DNA of 8,896 bases from an uncultured Atopobium sp. (GCA_916720015.1 CAKAPZ010000036.1:1-8896); one strand, 5' to 3'; positions 1 to 8,640 are shown, counted from the stretch's first letter. The notes: a model not told the origin generated them from the letters alone. Made by a program: numbers and translations.

Positions 1-299
1 TTTCTGCCATCTCTTTTTGCATTGACAAGACCGCGGTCGCGCAAAAGACGCAACTGGTGAGAGGTTGCTGACTGAGATACCGAAAGCATTTCTTGCAGCT
101 CTGTTACGCTTTTCTCGCCATTTACTAGAGCACCCAAAATCTGGAATCGAGTGAAATCAGACAGTGCATCAAAAATCTGGGTTGCATCGTAGATAATGTC
201 ATCGTTTACCAGGTATTCATTCAGCTTCTGATCAGAAACATAATCGCACGTAGAATGAGTGTGCTCGCACTGTTCAGAATCGTGGGAGTGACTATCCAT
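1..299 (-). CDS. ArsR/SmtB-family metal-responsive repressor, 3' end cut by window edge
   Basis: The first 99 codons are visible from an ATG at 299, preceded by AGGA six bases upstream. The N-terminus MDSHSHDSEQCEHTHSTC has five His and two Cys in 18 residues (H4, H6, C11, H13, H15, C18), a likely metal-binding arm. A winged-helix DNA-binding core follows: the FDALSDFTRFQIL helix at residues 43-55, then recognition-helix residues SQSATSHQLRLLRDRGLV at 75-92, the ArsR/SmtB signature. The ELCVCD cysteine motif of CadC-type sensors is replaced by ELQEML (67-72), so any metal site must use the N-terminal arm and/or the alpha-5 region outside the window. Family members release operator DNA on binding Zn, Cd, Pb or similar ions and usually control an adjacent efflux pump. 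The specific metal is not readable. It lies downstream of rpoC but behind a terminator and has its own promoter. Confidence 0.88.
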   Translation of the reverse strand, partial: MDSHSHDSEQCEHTHSTCDYVSDQKLNEYLVNDDIIYDATQIFDALSDFTRFQILGALVNGEKSVTELQEMLSVSQSATSHQLRLLRDRGLVNAKRDGR

Positions 300-364
300 T
301 TGCTATTCCTATCCTTTAAGAGCCGCAAAGTAAATGGCTTACCAAACGTAATTCATAAAAGATT

Positions 365-380
365 AGTATATACCGATACT
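365..380. promoter_or_regulatory. Operator-like inverted repeat overlapping the -10 box
   Basis: AGTAT (365-369) and ATACT (376-380) are perfect 5-base inverted arms around six bases, and GTATATAC (366-373) is itself palindromic. The dyad covers the predicted -10 box, the usual placement for ArsR-family autorepression. A second dyad, CGCTT/AAGCG (381-385 and 390-394), abuts it over the -35 box. Assignment as the operator of the neighbouring repressor is an inference from position. ArsR operators are usually longer dyads, so the exact boundaries are unsure. Confidence 0.45.
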
Positions 381-391
381 CGCTTCTGTAA
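365..391 (-). promoter_or_regulatory. Putative sigma-70-type promoter of the ArsR-family gene
   Basis: On the minus strand TTACAG (386-391) and TATACT (365-370) form a -35/-10 pair with a 15-base spacer, which is short. TATACT is a strong -10 match. The predicted start near 358 leaves a leader of about 60 nt before the ATG at 299. The promoter begins only a few bases past the U-tract of the rpoC terminator, which supports independent transcription. Confidence 0.5.
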
Positions 392-397
392 GCGTAA

Positions 398-434
398 CTA
401 AAAGAGGACTCCAGCTAACGGCTGAAGTCCTCTT
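398..434 (-). terminator. Intrinsic terminator of the rpoB-rpoC operon
   Basis: Positions 402-410 pair perfectly with 426-434 (nine base pairs, AAGAGGACT/AGTCCTCTT). After one C-A mismatch, CAGC (412-415) pairs with GCTG (421-424) around a five-base loop. Read on the minus strand the stem is followed by TTTTAG, a short U-tract. It lies about 50 bases beyond the rpoC stop. Read on the plus strand no comparable U-tract follows, so it is mainly a terminator for the leftward operon. Confidence 0.85.
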
Positions 435-439
435 CTGTA

Positions 440-456
440 TCGGAGTCAACCTCCGA
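440..456 (-). other. Small stem-loop in the rpoC 3' untranslated region
   Basis: TCGGAG and CTCCGA (440-445 and 451-456) form a six-base-pair stem with a five-base loop. It lies between the rpoC stop codon and the main terminator. On the minus strand a run of five T precedes the stem rather than following it, so it is not itself a classical terminator. It may protect the transcript end or have no function. Confidence 0.4.
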
Positions 457-484
457 AAAAGTTTGATGTATCAGGCGAGATTAT

Positions 485-3400
485 TTACTCGTCTTCGCCG
501 TCTGCCTCAGCGTCCATGCGGACAACCTGATTGAGAAGGTCATCCAGAGAACCAAGGTCCTCGTTGATTACATCAGGGCTAACCTCGTCGGAAGAAGAGC
601 CGATGAGTGTCTCGGTGTAATCAGAGTGCGTGGATGGAGCTGCAGAGCCCAGCATCAAGCCGCCATCGCCTTCTGGCGAGAAGACCATGTTGAGCAGCTG
701 AGAAAGATCCTCAGAATCTGCCTCATCCTCTTCTGGCTCAAGGATGTAAAGGAGGTTACGAGCCTCAAGGCCATCGCGGAGCTCCTCGATTGCCTTTGCA
801 CCAATGCCGTCGATACGAAGCAGGTCTTCCTCGGTCTTACCGATAAGATCGCCTACGGTCTCAATGCCAACCTCGCTGAACTTGTTGGTCCAACGCTGTG
901 ACACGCCAAGATCGTCGAAGAGATACAGCTTTGCGTCCTCGCTTGAAAGCGTGCGGCCATTCTTGGAGTAAACGCCACCGTTGTAATCCTCGTTGACCCA
1001 GTCAAGCTGCTTAGGAAGCTGCTCCTCGATATCCTTAAGCTCTGCTGGTGCCCAGTCTGGAAGAGACTTAGCAAGAGAAGAGGTTGGGCCATCAATCTTG
1101 GTGCCGTGGTACGTAAGCTCAACATCGTTGTATGCGGAGAGACCAGTACCTGCAGGAATCTGCTTACCAACAATAACGTTGGACTTGAGGTCAAGCAGGT
1201 GGTCAACGTCGCCCTCGATAGCTGCAGAGGTAAGAACGCCTGCAGTACGAATGAACGATGCGCTGGAGAGCCAAGAATCGATAGAGCTTGCAACCTTCAG
1301 AGTACCAAGGATTGCTGGCTCTGCCTCTGGTGGAGTACCACCAGCAAGGGCAATATTCTGGACAGTCTCTGCAAAGACATAGCGGTCCACATACTGACCA
1401 AGCAGGTACGAAGAGTCACCTGGGTTGGTAACCTGAACACGACGAAGCATCTGACGTGCGATAACCTCGATGTGCTTATCGTTGAGTTCTACACCCTGGG
1501 AGGTATAGACGTCCTTAACGGACTCAACGAAGGTGTGCATAGTGGACTCAATGTCAGTGAGTCGACGGAGCATACGGAAGTTGACGAAGCCGCGGGTAAT
1601 CTGGTCACCAGCACGGACAACAACGCCATCCTCAATGCCAGGCATGAAGCGGACAGATGCAGGTACACGCCACTCCTCGATGACACGGGAAGCATCGTCT
1701 GCATCGACAATACGCAGCAGGTACTCGGTGGTCTCTGGGGTAATGTGAAGAACACCAGAAACAGGAGCCAGGTCAGCCTCGCGGCCAAGAATCTTCTCGT
1801 TGACGTTGCCGACGACGTCGAACATACGAGCAACGGTAGGAAGACCCTGCGTAATATCGTCTGCGCCTGCAACACCACCGGAGTGAATGGTACGCATGGT
1901 CAACTGAGTACCAGGCTCACCAATGGACTGAGCTGCGATAATACCAACTGCAGTACCAATGTTGACAGGACGACGGGTGGAAAGATCCCAGCCGTAGCAC
2001 TTCTGGCAGACGCCGTACTTAGACTTACAGGTCAGAAGCGCGCGGAGCTGAACCTTAGCAAGGCCGTGCTCAACAAGACGCTCAAGATCCTGCTTGGACT
2101 CAACATAGCCACCAGCAGGGATAAGAACCTCACCAGTGTTTGGATCGCAGACATCCTCAAGGGTGCAGCGGCCAATCAGGTCAGTATCAACAGAAGTCTG
2201 ACCAGGCTTAATCAGAGGATAGGTAACTGCCTCATCAGTGCCGCAGTCCTCCTCGCGAACAATGACGTCCTGCGCAACGTCAACGAGTCGACGAGTCAGG
2301 TAACCAGAGTCGGAGGTGTGGGATGCGGTATCTACCAGACCCTTACGAGCGCCGTAGGTAGAAATGAAGTACTCAAGAGGCTCAAGACCCTCGCGGAAGT
2401 TTGCCTTAATTGGAAGGTCGATGGTCTCACCGGACATATCCGCCATCAGGCCTCGCATACCAGCAAGCTGGCGAAGCTGTGTCTTAGAACCACGAGCTCC
2501 AGAGTCAGCCATCATGTAAATTGGGTTGTCCTCTGCAAAGCCTGTAAGCATCTCAGAGCCGAGAAGATCGGTGCACTCGGTCCATGCGTTAACAACCTCA
2601 ACGTGACGCTCTCGCTCAGAGAGGAAGCCGTCCTCGTAGTACTCGTTGATCTGGTCAACGCGGTCCTGTGCCTCCTGAAGCAGCTGTGGCTTGTGTGGAG
2701 GAATAACTGCATCCCAAACGGAAACGGTCAGACCAGCAAGGGTTGCGTAGTGGAAACCAGTCTTCTTGATGTTGTCCAGGATTGGCTCAACATCAGCCAT
2801 TGGGTAACGGTCGCAGCAATCGTTGACCAGAACACCAATGTCGGACTTAACCATCTTGTAGTTGATGTATGGGTAATCCTCTGGCAGGCACTGACGGTTG
2901 AAGATAATGCGACCAACAGTGGTCTCAAAACGCTTAGTACCCTCAGTAACGTCCAGGTCCTCATACTGACCGCGGCCGGTCATAACGCGGAAGATAGCGC
3001 GATCGCTATCAGCAACGTTTGCATCCTTGGAGCTTACGCGGACAACAACCTTTGCCTGGATATCAAGGTCACGATTGGCCTCAATAGCCAGAAGAGCATC
3101 CTCAAAGCTTGCGAAGGTAAGAGTCTTAGCGTCTTCACCGGTCTTCTCGGAAGTGAGGTAGTAGACACCAAAGACCATATCCTGAGAAGGAACGGTCAGA
3201 ACCTTACCAGAAGCAGGGCTTCTGAGGTTGTTGCTGGAGAGCATCAGAATGCGAGCCTCTGTCTGTGCCTGAGTAGAAAGTGGCACGTGGACAGACATCT
3301 GGTCGCCGTCGAAGTCTGCGTTGAATGGTGCGCAGACCAGTGGGTGCAGGTGGATTGCCTTACCCTCGATAAGGACTGGCTCAAATGCCTGGATAGACAG

Positions 3401-4915
3401 ACGGTGAAGGGTAGGTGCGCGGTTGAGAAGAACGAGGCGGTCCTGAATGACCTCATCCAGAACGTCCCAAACAACTGGAGTACCACGGTCAATAGCGCGC
3501 TTTGCGCCCTTAATGTTTTCAACCTTGCGGAGCTCAACCAAACGACGCATGACAAATGGCTTAAAGAGCTCAAGTGCCATAGCGGATGGAAGACCGCACT
3601 GGTGCAGCTTCAGATGTGGGTCGACAACAATGACGGAACGGCCAGAGTAGTCAACACGCTTACCCAGAAGGTTCTGACGGAAGCGACCCTGCTTACCCTT
3701 AAGAGCCTCAGCAAGAGACTTCAGAGGACGTCCACCACGGCCGGTAACAGGACGGCCACGGCGACCGTTGTCAAACAGAGCGTCAACGGACTCCTGAAGC
3801 ATGCGCTTCTCGTTGTTAACAATGATGGAAGGTGCGTCAAGGTCAAGCAGGCGCTTAAGACGATTGTTACGGTTAATAACACGACGATACAAATCGTTTA
3901 AGTCGGAAGCTGCAAAACGGCCACCATCAAGCTGAACCATTGGACGAAGATCAGGTGGAATAACTGGTACAACGTCAAGGATCATGTTAGCTGGATCGTT
4001 GCCACCCTTAAGGAAGGCATCAACAATCTCAAGGCGCTTAATGGCCTTCTCGCGCTTCTGCTTCTGAGCATCCTCATTGGCGATAATAGCGCGGAGCTCC
4101 TTGGCCTCTTTCTCAAGGTCAATGTTGGAAAGAAGGTCGCGGACTGCCTCAGCGCCCATACCACCCTTGAAGTAGATGCCATAGTAGCGCTTAAGCTCGG
4201 AGAACAGACCCTCATCGGAGATGAGCTCTCTGGTCTCAAGCTGCATGAACTTCTCGAAAGCCTCACGACGAAGCGTCTTCTCTTCCTCGTACTCTTCCTC
4301 AAGATCAGCGACGCCCGCACGAATCTCGTCCTCAGAAAGAGGCTCAAAATCGCCAAACTCGTCATCCTGTGGCTGGCCCTGCTCGCGAAGGCGTGCAATC
4401 TGATCGTCGCGCTCTGCGTCGAGCTCTTCGATATCTGCTGCAAGCTCCTCACGAAGATCGTCTACGTCAGCCTCACGTGCCTCAGTGTCAACACTGGTGA
4501 TTACGTAAGATGCAAAGTAGAGGACTTTCTCGAGGTCCTTGCTCTTGATGTCAAGAAGACGTGCCAGAGGGAAGCTGGTTGGGCTCTTGAAGTACCAGAT
4601 GTGGCTTACAGGAGCAGCAAGCTCGATGTGGCCCATGCGGTCACGACGAACCTTTGCGGTGGTTACTTCAACACCGCAGCGCTCGCAGGTAATGCCCTTG
4701 AAGCGAATGCCTTTGTACTTACCGCAGGCGCACTCCCAGTCCCTTACAGGTCCAAAGATCTTCTCGCAGAAAAGGCCGTCCTTTTCTGGCTTAAGGGTAC
4801 GGTAGTTGATGGTCTCAGGCTTCTTTACCTCGCCATAGGACCAACCGCGGATATCATCAGCAGACGCTAGAGAAATTTTAATAGCGTCAAATTCAGTGGA
4901 ATCGAAATCTGCCAC
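485..4915 (-). CDS. rpoC: DNA-directed RNA polymerase subunit beta-prime with C-terminal HhH extension
   Basis: This is the clamp and catalytic subunit of RNA polymerase, 1476 residues. The start is GTG at 4915, with AAGGAG eight bases upstream. Visible landmarks: zinc site 1 at C62/C64/C77/C80; an actinobacterial-type charged coiled-coil insertion at about 145-230; the sigma-binding clamp helices before NEKRMLQES (368-375); the Mg-binding NADFDGDQM (532-540; D534, D536, D538); the F-loop (about 807-826); the bridge helix (848-885); zinc site 2 at C891/C963/C970/C973; and the trigger loop with catalytic H1011. There is no enterobacterial-type insertion in the trigger loop. The conserved core ends near [15 protein letters not shown] (1251-1265). 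Beyond it lie about 210 further residues, including a helix-hairpin-helix module (1336-1390) and an acidic tail. It is the last gene of the operon, five bases after rpoB. Confidence 0.98.
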   Translation of the reverse strand: MADFDSTEFDAIKISLASADDIRGWSYGEVKKPETINYRTLKPEKDGLFCEKIFGPVRDWECACGKYKGIRFKGITCERCGVEVTTAKVRRDRMGHIELAAPVSHIWYFKSPTSFPLARLLDIKSKDLEKVLYFASYVITSVDTEAREADVDDLREELAADIEELDAERDDQIARLREQGQPQDDEFGDFEPLSEDEIRAGVADLEEEYEEEKTLRREAFEKFMQLETRELISDEGLFSELKRYYGIYFKGGMGAEAVRDLLSNIDLEKEAKELRAIIANEDAQKQKREKAIKRLEIVDAFLKGGNDPANMILDVVPVIPPDLRPMVQLDGGRFAASDLNDLYRRVINRNNRLKRLLDLDAPSIIVNNEKRMLQESVDALFDNGRRGRPVTGRGGRPLKSLAEALKGKQGRFRQNLLGKRVDYSGRSVIVVDPHLKLHQCGLPSAMALELFKPFVMRRLVELRKVENIKGAKRAIDRGTPVVWDVLDEVIQDRLVLLNRAPTLHRLSIQAFEPVLIEGKAIHLHPLVCAPFNADFDGDQMSVHVPLSTQAQTEARILMLSSNNLRSPASGKVLTVPSQDMVFGVYYLTSEKTGEDAKTLTFASFEDALLAIEANRDLDIQAKVVVRVSSKDANVADSDRAIFRVMTGRGQYEDLDVTEGTKRFETTVGRIIFNRQCLPEDYPYINYKMVKSDIGVLVNDCCDRYPMADVEPILDNIKKTGFHYATLAGLTVSVWDAVIPPHKPQLLQEAQDRVDQINEYYEDGFLSERERHVEVVNAWTECTDLLGSEMLTGFAEDNPIYMMADSGARGSKTQLRQLAGMRGLMADMSGETIDLPIKANFREGLEPLEYFISTYGARKGLVDTASHTSDSGYLTRRLVDVAQDVIVREEDCGTDEAVTYPLIKPGQTSVDTDLIGRCTLEDVCDPNTGEVLIPAGGYVESKQDLERLVEHGLAKVQLRALLTCKSKYGVCQKCYGWDLSTRRPVNIGTAVGIIAAQSIGEPGTQLTMRTIHSGGVAGADDITQGLPTVARMFDVVGNVNEKILGREADLAPVSGVLHITPETTEYLLRIVDADDASRVIEEWRVPASVRFMPGIEDGVVVRAGDQITRGFVNFRMLRRLTDIESTMHTFVESVKDVYTSQGVELNDKHIEVIARQMLRRVQVTNPGDSSYLLGQYVDRYVFAETVQNIALAGGTPPEAEPAILGTLKVASSIDSWLSSASFIRTAGVLTSAAIEGDVDHLLDLKSNVIVGKQIPAGTGLSAYNDVELTYHGTKIDGPTSSLAKSLPDWAPAELKDIEEQLPKQLDWVNEDYNGGVYSKNGRTLSSEDAKLYLFDDLGVSQRWTNKFSEVGIETVGDLIGKTEEDLLRIDGIGAKAIEELRDGLEARNLLYILEPEEDEADSEDLSQLLNMVFSPEGDGGLMLGSAAPSTHSDYTETLIGSSSDEVSPDVINEDLGSLDDLLNQVVRMDAEADGEDE
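746..910 (-). other. Helix-hairpin-helix module in the beta-prime C-terminus (alpha-CTD / NusA acidic-repeat-like)
   Basis: Residues 1336-1390 of beta-prime read as tandem HhH motifs: [21 protein letters not shown], then [20 protein letters not shown] and a closing helix. The pattern closely follows the alpha-subunit CTD (GI-x-T-V-x-DL, KTEEDL, then a LGKKSLEE-like hairpin). G1372 and K1374 align with E. coli alpha G296 and K298. The DNA-contacting arginine equivalent to alpha R265 is not in register, because the first helix is two residues longer than in alpha. That spacing instead matches E. coli NusA acidic repeat 2 without a gap through the GI-x-T-V-x-DL segment, and both end in ARN. A nucleic-acid or protein-binding role is inferred, and generic HhH similarity cannot be excluded. 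Confidence 0.72.
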
Positions 4916-4920
4916 AGTCG

Positions 4921-7900
4921 CTACTCCTTATCGGTGGTCGCGTCGCCTACAAGTGCAGATGCACCCTCAGCGTCTTGGGACAGGTCGGAAGCGGTTACCT
5001 CAGTGAAGCCAAGGTCGTTGAGGATCTCAACAGCGTTCTTCTCCTCAGGATCTGTGACCTTTGCGGTATTTGCACGCTTACGATAGGAGATTGGCTCGAT
5101 GTCAAGTGCCAGGGAGCGAATCTCTTTGACCAGAACCTTGAAGGACTCAGGAATTCCTGCAGTAGGAATGTTCTCGCCCTTAACAATGGACTCATAGGTC
5201 TTAACACGGCCGTTGGTATCGTCAGACTTAACGGTGAGGATCTCCTGGAGGACGTTAGCAGCACCGTATGCATACAGTGCCCAAACCTCCATCTCACCAA
5301 AGCGCTGACCGCCGAACTGTGCCTTACCACCCAGAGGCTGCTGGGTAACAAGAGAGTAAGGACCAGTTGAACGTGCGTGGATCTTATCGTCAACCATGTG
5401 GCCGAGCTTCAAGATGTAAGAGACGCCAACGGTAATTGGGCTCTTGAAAGCCTCACCGGTACGACCATCGTAGAGAGTAGTCTTACCACGCTCGTTGAGC
5501 TGTGGAACAAACTCCTCACGCATGTTCTCGCCGTACTCCTTGAGAGCCTTGTTGATCATGTTGATGTTGGTGCGGCGAACAATCTCTGCAACGGACTCAT
5601 CAGTAGCACCGTCAAAGAGTGGTGTTGCAACAGGAATTGGGCCCTCAACGTAACGCTTAGAATCTGCGTCGTCGTCATCCCAACCATGTGCAGCGCCCCA
5701 GCCAAGGTGGCACTCAAGCAGCTGACCAACGTTCATACGGGAAGGAACGCCCAGTGGGTCGAGAATAACGTCTACTGGGGTACCGTCTGCCATGTAAGGC
5801 ATGTCCTCAACAGGGAGAACCTTACAAATAACACCCTTGTTACCGTGACGACCAGCGATCTTATCGCCCTGCTGGATCTTTCTGCGCTGAGCAACAAAGA
5901 CGCGGACCAGGTCGTTTACTCCTGGAGGCAGGTCGTCTCCAGCCTCACGGCTGAAGCGGACAACGTCAACAACGCGGCCATAGGAGCCGTGTGGCATCTT
6001 AAGGGACGTATCACGAACATCGTGTGCCTTAGCACCGAAGATTGCGCGAAGCAGGCGCTCTTCTGCGGTCAGAGCAGTCTCACCCTTAGGAGTGACCTTA
6101 CCAACCAGAATATCACCAGGGCCAACCTCAGCGCCGATGCGGATGATACCGTCATCGTCGAGATTTGCGAGCATATCCTCACCAAGGTTTGGAATCTCGC
6201 GGGTAATCTCCTCAGCACCAAGCTTGGTGTCACGAGCATCAATCTCGTGGCGGGAAATGTTAACGGAGGTCAGAAGGTCTTCCTGAACAACGCGCTCGGA
6301 GACGATAATACCGTCCTCGTAGTTGTAGCCTTCCCATGGCATGTAAGCAACGGTAAGGTTTGCACCAAGTGCCAGCTCAGAGTGGTCAACAGATGGACCG
6401 TCTGCGATTGGCTGGCCCTTCTCGACCTTCTGTCCAACTGTGACAATTGGACGGTGGTTGATGCAAGTAGACTGGTTAGAGCGCTCGTACTTAGGAAGAT
6501 CGTAGCGCTGAGAACCGTGCTCATCGGAGTAGATGACAACGTGAGCTGCGTCTACCTCGGTGACCTCGCCGGCAAACTCTGCACAAATAAGCTCACCAGA
6601 GTCCTGAGCTGCGCGGCCCTCCATACCAGTTCCAACAAATGGAGCGTGGGACTGAATCAGAGGCACTGCCTGACGCTGCATGTTTGCACCCATGAGGGTA
6701 CGCTTTGCGTCGTCGTGCTCAAGGAATGGAATGAGGTTAGCTGCGACGGAGAGAAGCTGACGTGGAGAAACGTCCATGTAGTCAACGTCCTCAACAGGAA
6801 CCTGTGCAGGTGCACCGAAGGAACCGTCGAAGTCGCGGGTACGTGCAATAACGCGGTCTGCATTAACAATCTTGCCGTCTGCGTCAACCTCAACAAACTT
6901 CTTAGACTTAGGGTCGATTGGGGTGTTAGCAGGAGCAATAATGTGATTCTCCTCCTCGTCTGCAGTCATCCAGACAATGTCGTCAGAGACAACACCGCCT
7001 GTGACCTTACGATAAGGAGCCTCGATAAAGCCGTACTCATTTACGTGAGCGTACAGTGCCAAGGAGCCGATAAGACCAATGTTTGGTCCCTCAGGAGTCT
7101 CGATTGGGCACATACGGGAGTAGTGCGAGTTGTGAACGTCGCGGACTGCGGTAGGAACGTTGGTACGACGGCTGGAGCCGGACTTGTGTCCTGCAAGACC
7201 GCCAGGTCCCAGAGCAGAAAGACGACGCTTGTGGGTCAAACCAGCAAGTGGGTTTGCCTGATCCATGAACTGCGAAAGCTGAGAAGAACCGAAGAACTCC
7301 TTGATTGCAGCAACAATTGGACGGATGTTGATCAAAGACTGTGGAGTGATGTCGTCTGCGTCCTGAGATGCCATACGCTCACGAACAACACGCTCCATGC
7401 GGCTCATACCAATGCGGAACTGGTTCTGGACCAGCTCGCCTACGGTACGAACGCGGCGGTTGCCAAAGTGGTCAATGTCATCAAGGTGCTTAGACTCATC
7501 ACCTGCATGCACTGCAAGCAGGTACTGAAGAGCTGCGACAATGTCCTCTTTGGTAAGGACACGAACGTCTGCAGGAATCTCTTCCTCAAGCTTCTTGTTG
7601 ATCTTGTAACGACCAACGCGAGCAAGGTCATAGCGCTGCTCGTTGAAGAAGAGGCCGTCAAGCAGAGAACGGGCAGAGTCAACAGTTGGTGGCTCACCTG
7701 GACGCTGACGACGATAAATCTCGATAAGAGCATCCTCACGTGTGGTTGCAACATCACGCTCAAGTGTGTTGCGAACAACATCGGAATCACCAAGGAGCGA
7801 GAGGATCTCGTCATCGGTAACAGCAATACCAAGTGCACGGAGGAAGACAGTAGCACTCTGGCGGCGCTTGCGGTCAATGGAGACGACCAGGTGGCCGCGC

Positions 7901-8436
7901 TTATCAACCTCAAACTCAAGCCATGCACCACGTGCAGGAATGAACTGAGACTTGTGGACCAGAACACCGTTGTCCATCTCTGACGAGAAATACACGCCAG
8001 GTGAACGAACGAGCTGTGAAACCACAACGCGCTCAGAACCGTTGATGATGAAGGTACCGCGCTCAGTCATCAGTGGGAAATCACCCATGAAGACAAGCTG
8101 CTCCTTCATCTCACCAGTCTCTTTGTTGACAAAACGGACGTCAACAAAAAGAGGTGCTTGATATGAAATGTCTTTTGCACGACACTCAGCCATTGAATTG
8201 GCAGGGTCGCCGAACTGATGGTCACCAAAGGTGACCTGCATGGTTCCAGCGCTGTTCTCAATTGGCGAGAACTCAGCGAAGGACTCTGCAAGGCCCTCTC
8301 CCATAAAGCGCTCAAATGATTCCTTCTGTACAGAAATCAGATTTGGCAGCTCCATAGCTGCGGGAATCTTACTGAACGTCCTGCGTCCAGTATGCGCCTG
8401 AGGCGTGGTGAGGGAAGTCTTTTTAGCGGTAGACAC
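4921..8436 (-). CDS. rpoB: DNA-directed RNA polymerase subunit beta
   Basis: This is the beta subunit, forming the other half of the RNA polymerase active cleft, 1171 residues from GTG at 8436. The GTG is chosen because AAGGAGG lies eight bases upstream. The frame stays open to a TTG at 8481, but that codon sits at the predicted transcription start with no ribosome site. Landmarks: N-terminal protrusion and lobe; rifampicin pocket (about 383-409) with D392, H402 and S407, the sensitive residues (E. coli D516, H526, S531); [11 protein letters not shown] (442-452); catalytic lysines K859 and K867 in [14 protein letters not shown]; and the C-terminal [13 protein letters not shown] and [19 protein letters not shown] clamp-joining segments. 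Fork loop 2 (415-430) is replaced and eight residues longer than usual, and HYGR reads HYSR at 438-441. The rpoA-like regions and ribosomal-protein genes often found nearby are not in the window. Confidence 0.98.
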   Translation of the reverse strand: MSTAKKTSLTTPQAHTGRRTFSKIPAAMELPNLISVQKESFERFMGEGLAESFAEFSPIENSAGTMQVTFGDHQFGDPANSMAECRAKDISYQAPLFVDVRFVNKETGEMKEQLVFMGDFPLMTERGTFIINGSERVVVSQLVRSPGVYFSSEMDNGVLVHKSQFIPARGAWLEFEVDKRGHLVVSIDRKRRQSATVFLRALGIAVTDDEILSLLGDSDVVRNTLERDVATTREDALIEIYRRQRPGEPPTVDSARSLLDGLFFNEQRYDLARVGRYKINKKLEEEIPADVRVLTKEDIVAALQYLLAVHAGDESKHLDDIDHFGNRRVRTVGELVQNQFRIGMSRMERVVRERMASQDADDITPQSLINIRPIVAAIKEFFGSSQLSQFMDQANPLAGLTHKRRLSALGPGGLAGHKSGSSRRTNVPTAVRDVHNSHYSRMCPIETPEGPNIGLIGSLALYAHVNEYGFIEAPYRKVTGGVVSDDIVWMTADEEENHIIAPANTPIDPKSKKFVEVDADGKIVNADRVIARTRDFDGSFGAPAQVPVEDVDYMDVSPRQLLSVAANLIPFLEHDDAKRTLMGANMQRQAVPLIQSHAPFVGTGMEGRAAQDSGELICAEFAGEVTEVDAAHVVIYSDEHGSQRYDLPKYERSNQSTCINHRPIVTVGQKVEKGQPIADGPSVDHSELALGANLTVAYMPWEGYNYEDGIIVSERVVQEDLLTSVNISRHEIDARDTKLGAEEITREIPNLGEDMLANLDDDGIIRIGAEVGPGDILVGKVTPKGETALTAEERLLRAIFGAKAHDVRDTSLKMPHGSYGRVVDVVRFSREAGDDLPPGVNDLVRVFVAQRRKIQQGDKIAGRHGNKGVICKVLPVEDMPYMADGTPVDVILDPLGVPSRMNVGQLLECHLGWGAAHGWDDDDADSKRYVEGPIPVATPLFDGATDESVAEIVRRTNINMINKALKEYGENMREEFVPQLNERGKTTLYDGRTGEAFKSPITVGVSYILKLGHMVDDKIHARSTGPYSLVTQQPLGGKAQFGGQRFGEMEVWALYAYGAANVLQEILTVKSDDTNGRVKTYESIVKGENIPTAGIPESFKVLVKEIRSLALDIEPISYRKRANTAKVTDPEEKNAVEILNDLGFTEVTASDLSQDAEGASALVGDATTDKE
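4924..4929 (-). promoter_or_regulatory. rpoC Shine-Dalgarno sequence inside the rpoB 3' end
   Basis: AAGGAG on the minus strand encodes the last Lys-Glu of rpoB and is followed directly by its TAG stop (4921-4923). It sits eight bases before the rpoC GTG. Ribosomes finishing rpoB therefore occupy the rpoC initiation site, which suggests translational coupling that keeps beta and beta-prime near equal amounts. Confidence 0.9.
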
Positions 8437-8437
8437 C

Positions 8438-8484
8438 AGGTTGTCCTCCTTCAAAAGGGTGGAAGGTGGCAATTGTCGCAACCT
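8438..8484 (-). promoter_or_regulatory. rpoB 5' leader stem-loop sequestering the Shine-Dalgarno sequence
   Basis: On the minus strand CCACCTTC (8462-8469) can pair with GAAGGAGG (8445-8452), seven of eight pairs with one A-A mismatch and a nine-base loop. An outer AGGTTG (8479-8484) pairs with CAACCT (8438-8443). Together they enclose the whole predicted leader, with the GTG start one base beyond the outer stem. If transcription starts at 8481-8483 the outer stem shortens to about 3-5 pairs. The fold is read by eye and no energy was calculated. E. coli rpoBC translation is known to be autogenously controlled; extending that idea here is inference. Confidence 0.5.
8444..8451 (-). promoter_or_regulatory. 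rpoB Shine-Dalgarno sequence that fixes the GTG start
   Basis: AAGGAGGA on the minus strand is a near-perfect anti-16S match. It is placed so that the GTG at 8434-8436 is the properly spaced start. The upstream in-frame TTG codons have no comparable site. Confidence 0.88.
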
Positions 8485-8487
8485 AGT

Positions 8488-8516
8488 AATTTAGTCAAGA
8501 TTTTAATGCGCGTCAA
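8488..8516 (-). promoter_or_regulatory. Proximal rpoB promoter
   Basis: On the minus strand TTGACG (8511-8516) and TAAATT (8488-8493) are separated by exactly 17 bases, a good housekeeping sigma match. The predicted start at about 8481-8483 gives a leader of about 46 nt to the GTG at 8436. Confidence 0.75.
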
Positions 8517-8527
8517 CAGAAAAACAC

Positions 8528-8556
8528 TTGATTTTTTAAGACGTTTTGACTATATT
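8528..8556 (+). promoter_or_regulatory. Putative rightward promoter opposing the rpoB promoters
   Basis: TTGATT (8528-8533), a 17-base spacer and TATATT (8551-8556) make a good consensus match on the plus strand. Its -10 box shares four bases with the -10 of the distal leftward promoter. No convincing rightward gene follows within the window: the first ATG at 8566 opens only 14 codons. AT-rich DNA can produce such matches by chance. Confidence 0.35.
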
Positions 8557-8576
8557 ATCGCGTTTATGTTTTTCAA
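8549..8576 (-). promoter_or_regulatory. Distal putative rpoB promoter
   Basis: On the minus strand TTGAAA (8571-8576) and TATAGT (8549-8554) are spaced by 16 bases. It would start transcription near 8542, giving a leader of about 106 nt that passes through the proximal promoter. Imperfect inverted arms CTGCA (8577-8581) and TGCAG (8594-8598), around a central AACGTT, lie just upstream of its -35 box and could be a factor site. Confidence 0.45.
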
Positions 8577-8640
8577 CTGCACAAACGTTATGTTGCAGGT
8601 AAATCCTTAACTAACTCGTCTTTTCTAGTTGTGAAGATTT

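Noticed and set aside
1106..3901. 931-codon plus-strand open frame opposite rpoC
   Set aside because: It is an exact codon-register shadow of rpoC, its translation shows no recognisable domain, and sense-strand codon bias explains it.
7210..7290. Rifampicin-resistance substitution in rpoB
   Set aside because: The residues matching E. coli D516, H526, R529 and S531 are the sensitive ones. The differences from E. coli here are at weakly informative positions.
5377..7983. 868-codon plus-strand open frame opposite rpoB
   Set aside because: It is a codon-register shadow of rpoB and its translation shows no recognisable domain.
8437..8481. Longer rpoB starting at TTG 8481
   Set aside because: The extra 15 codons contain the Shine-Dalgarno sequence for the GTG at 8436, and the TTG lies at the predicted transcription start.
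8392..8610. 72-codon plus-strand open frame across the rpoB start and promoters
   Set aside because: It overlaps the rpoB N-terminus and promoter elements and has no ribosome site or recognisable product.
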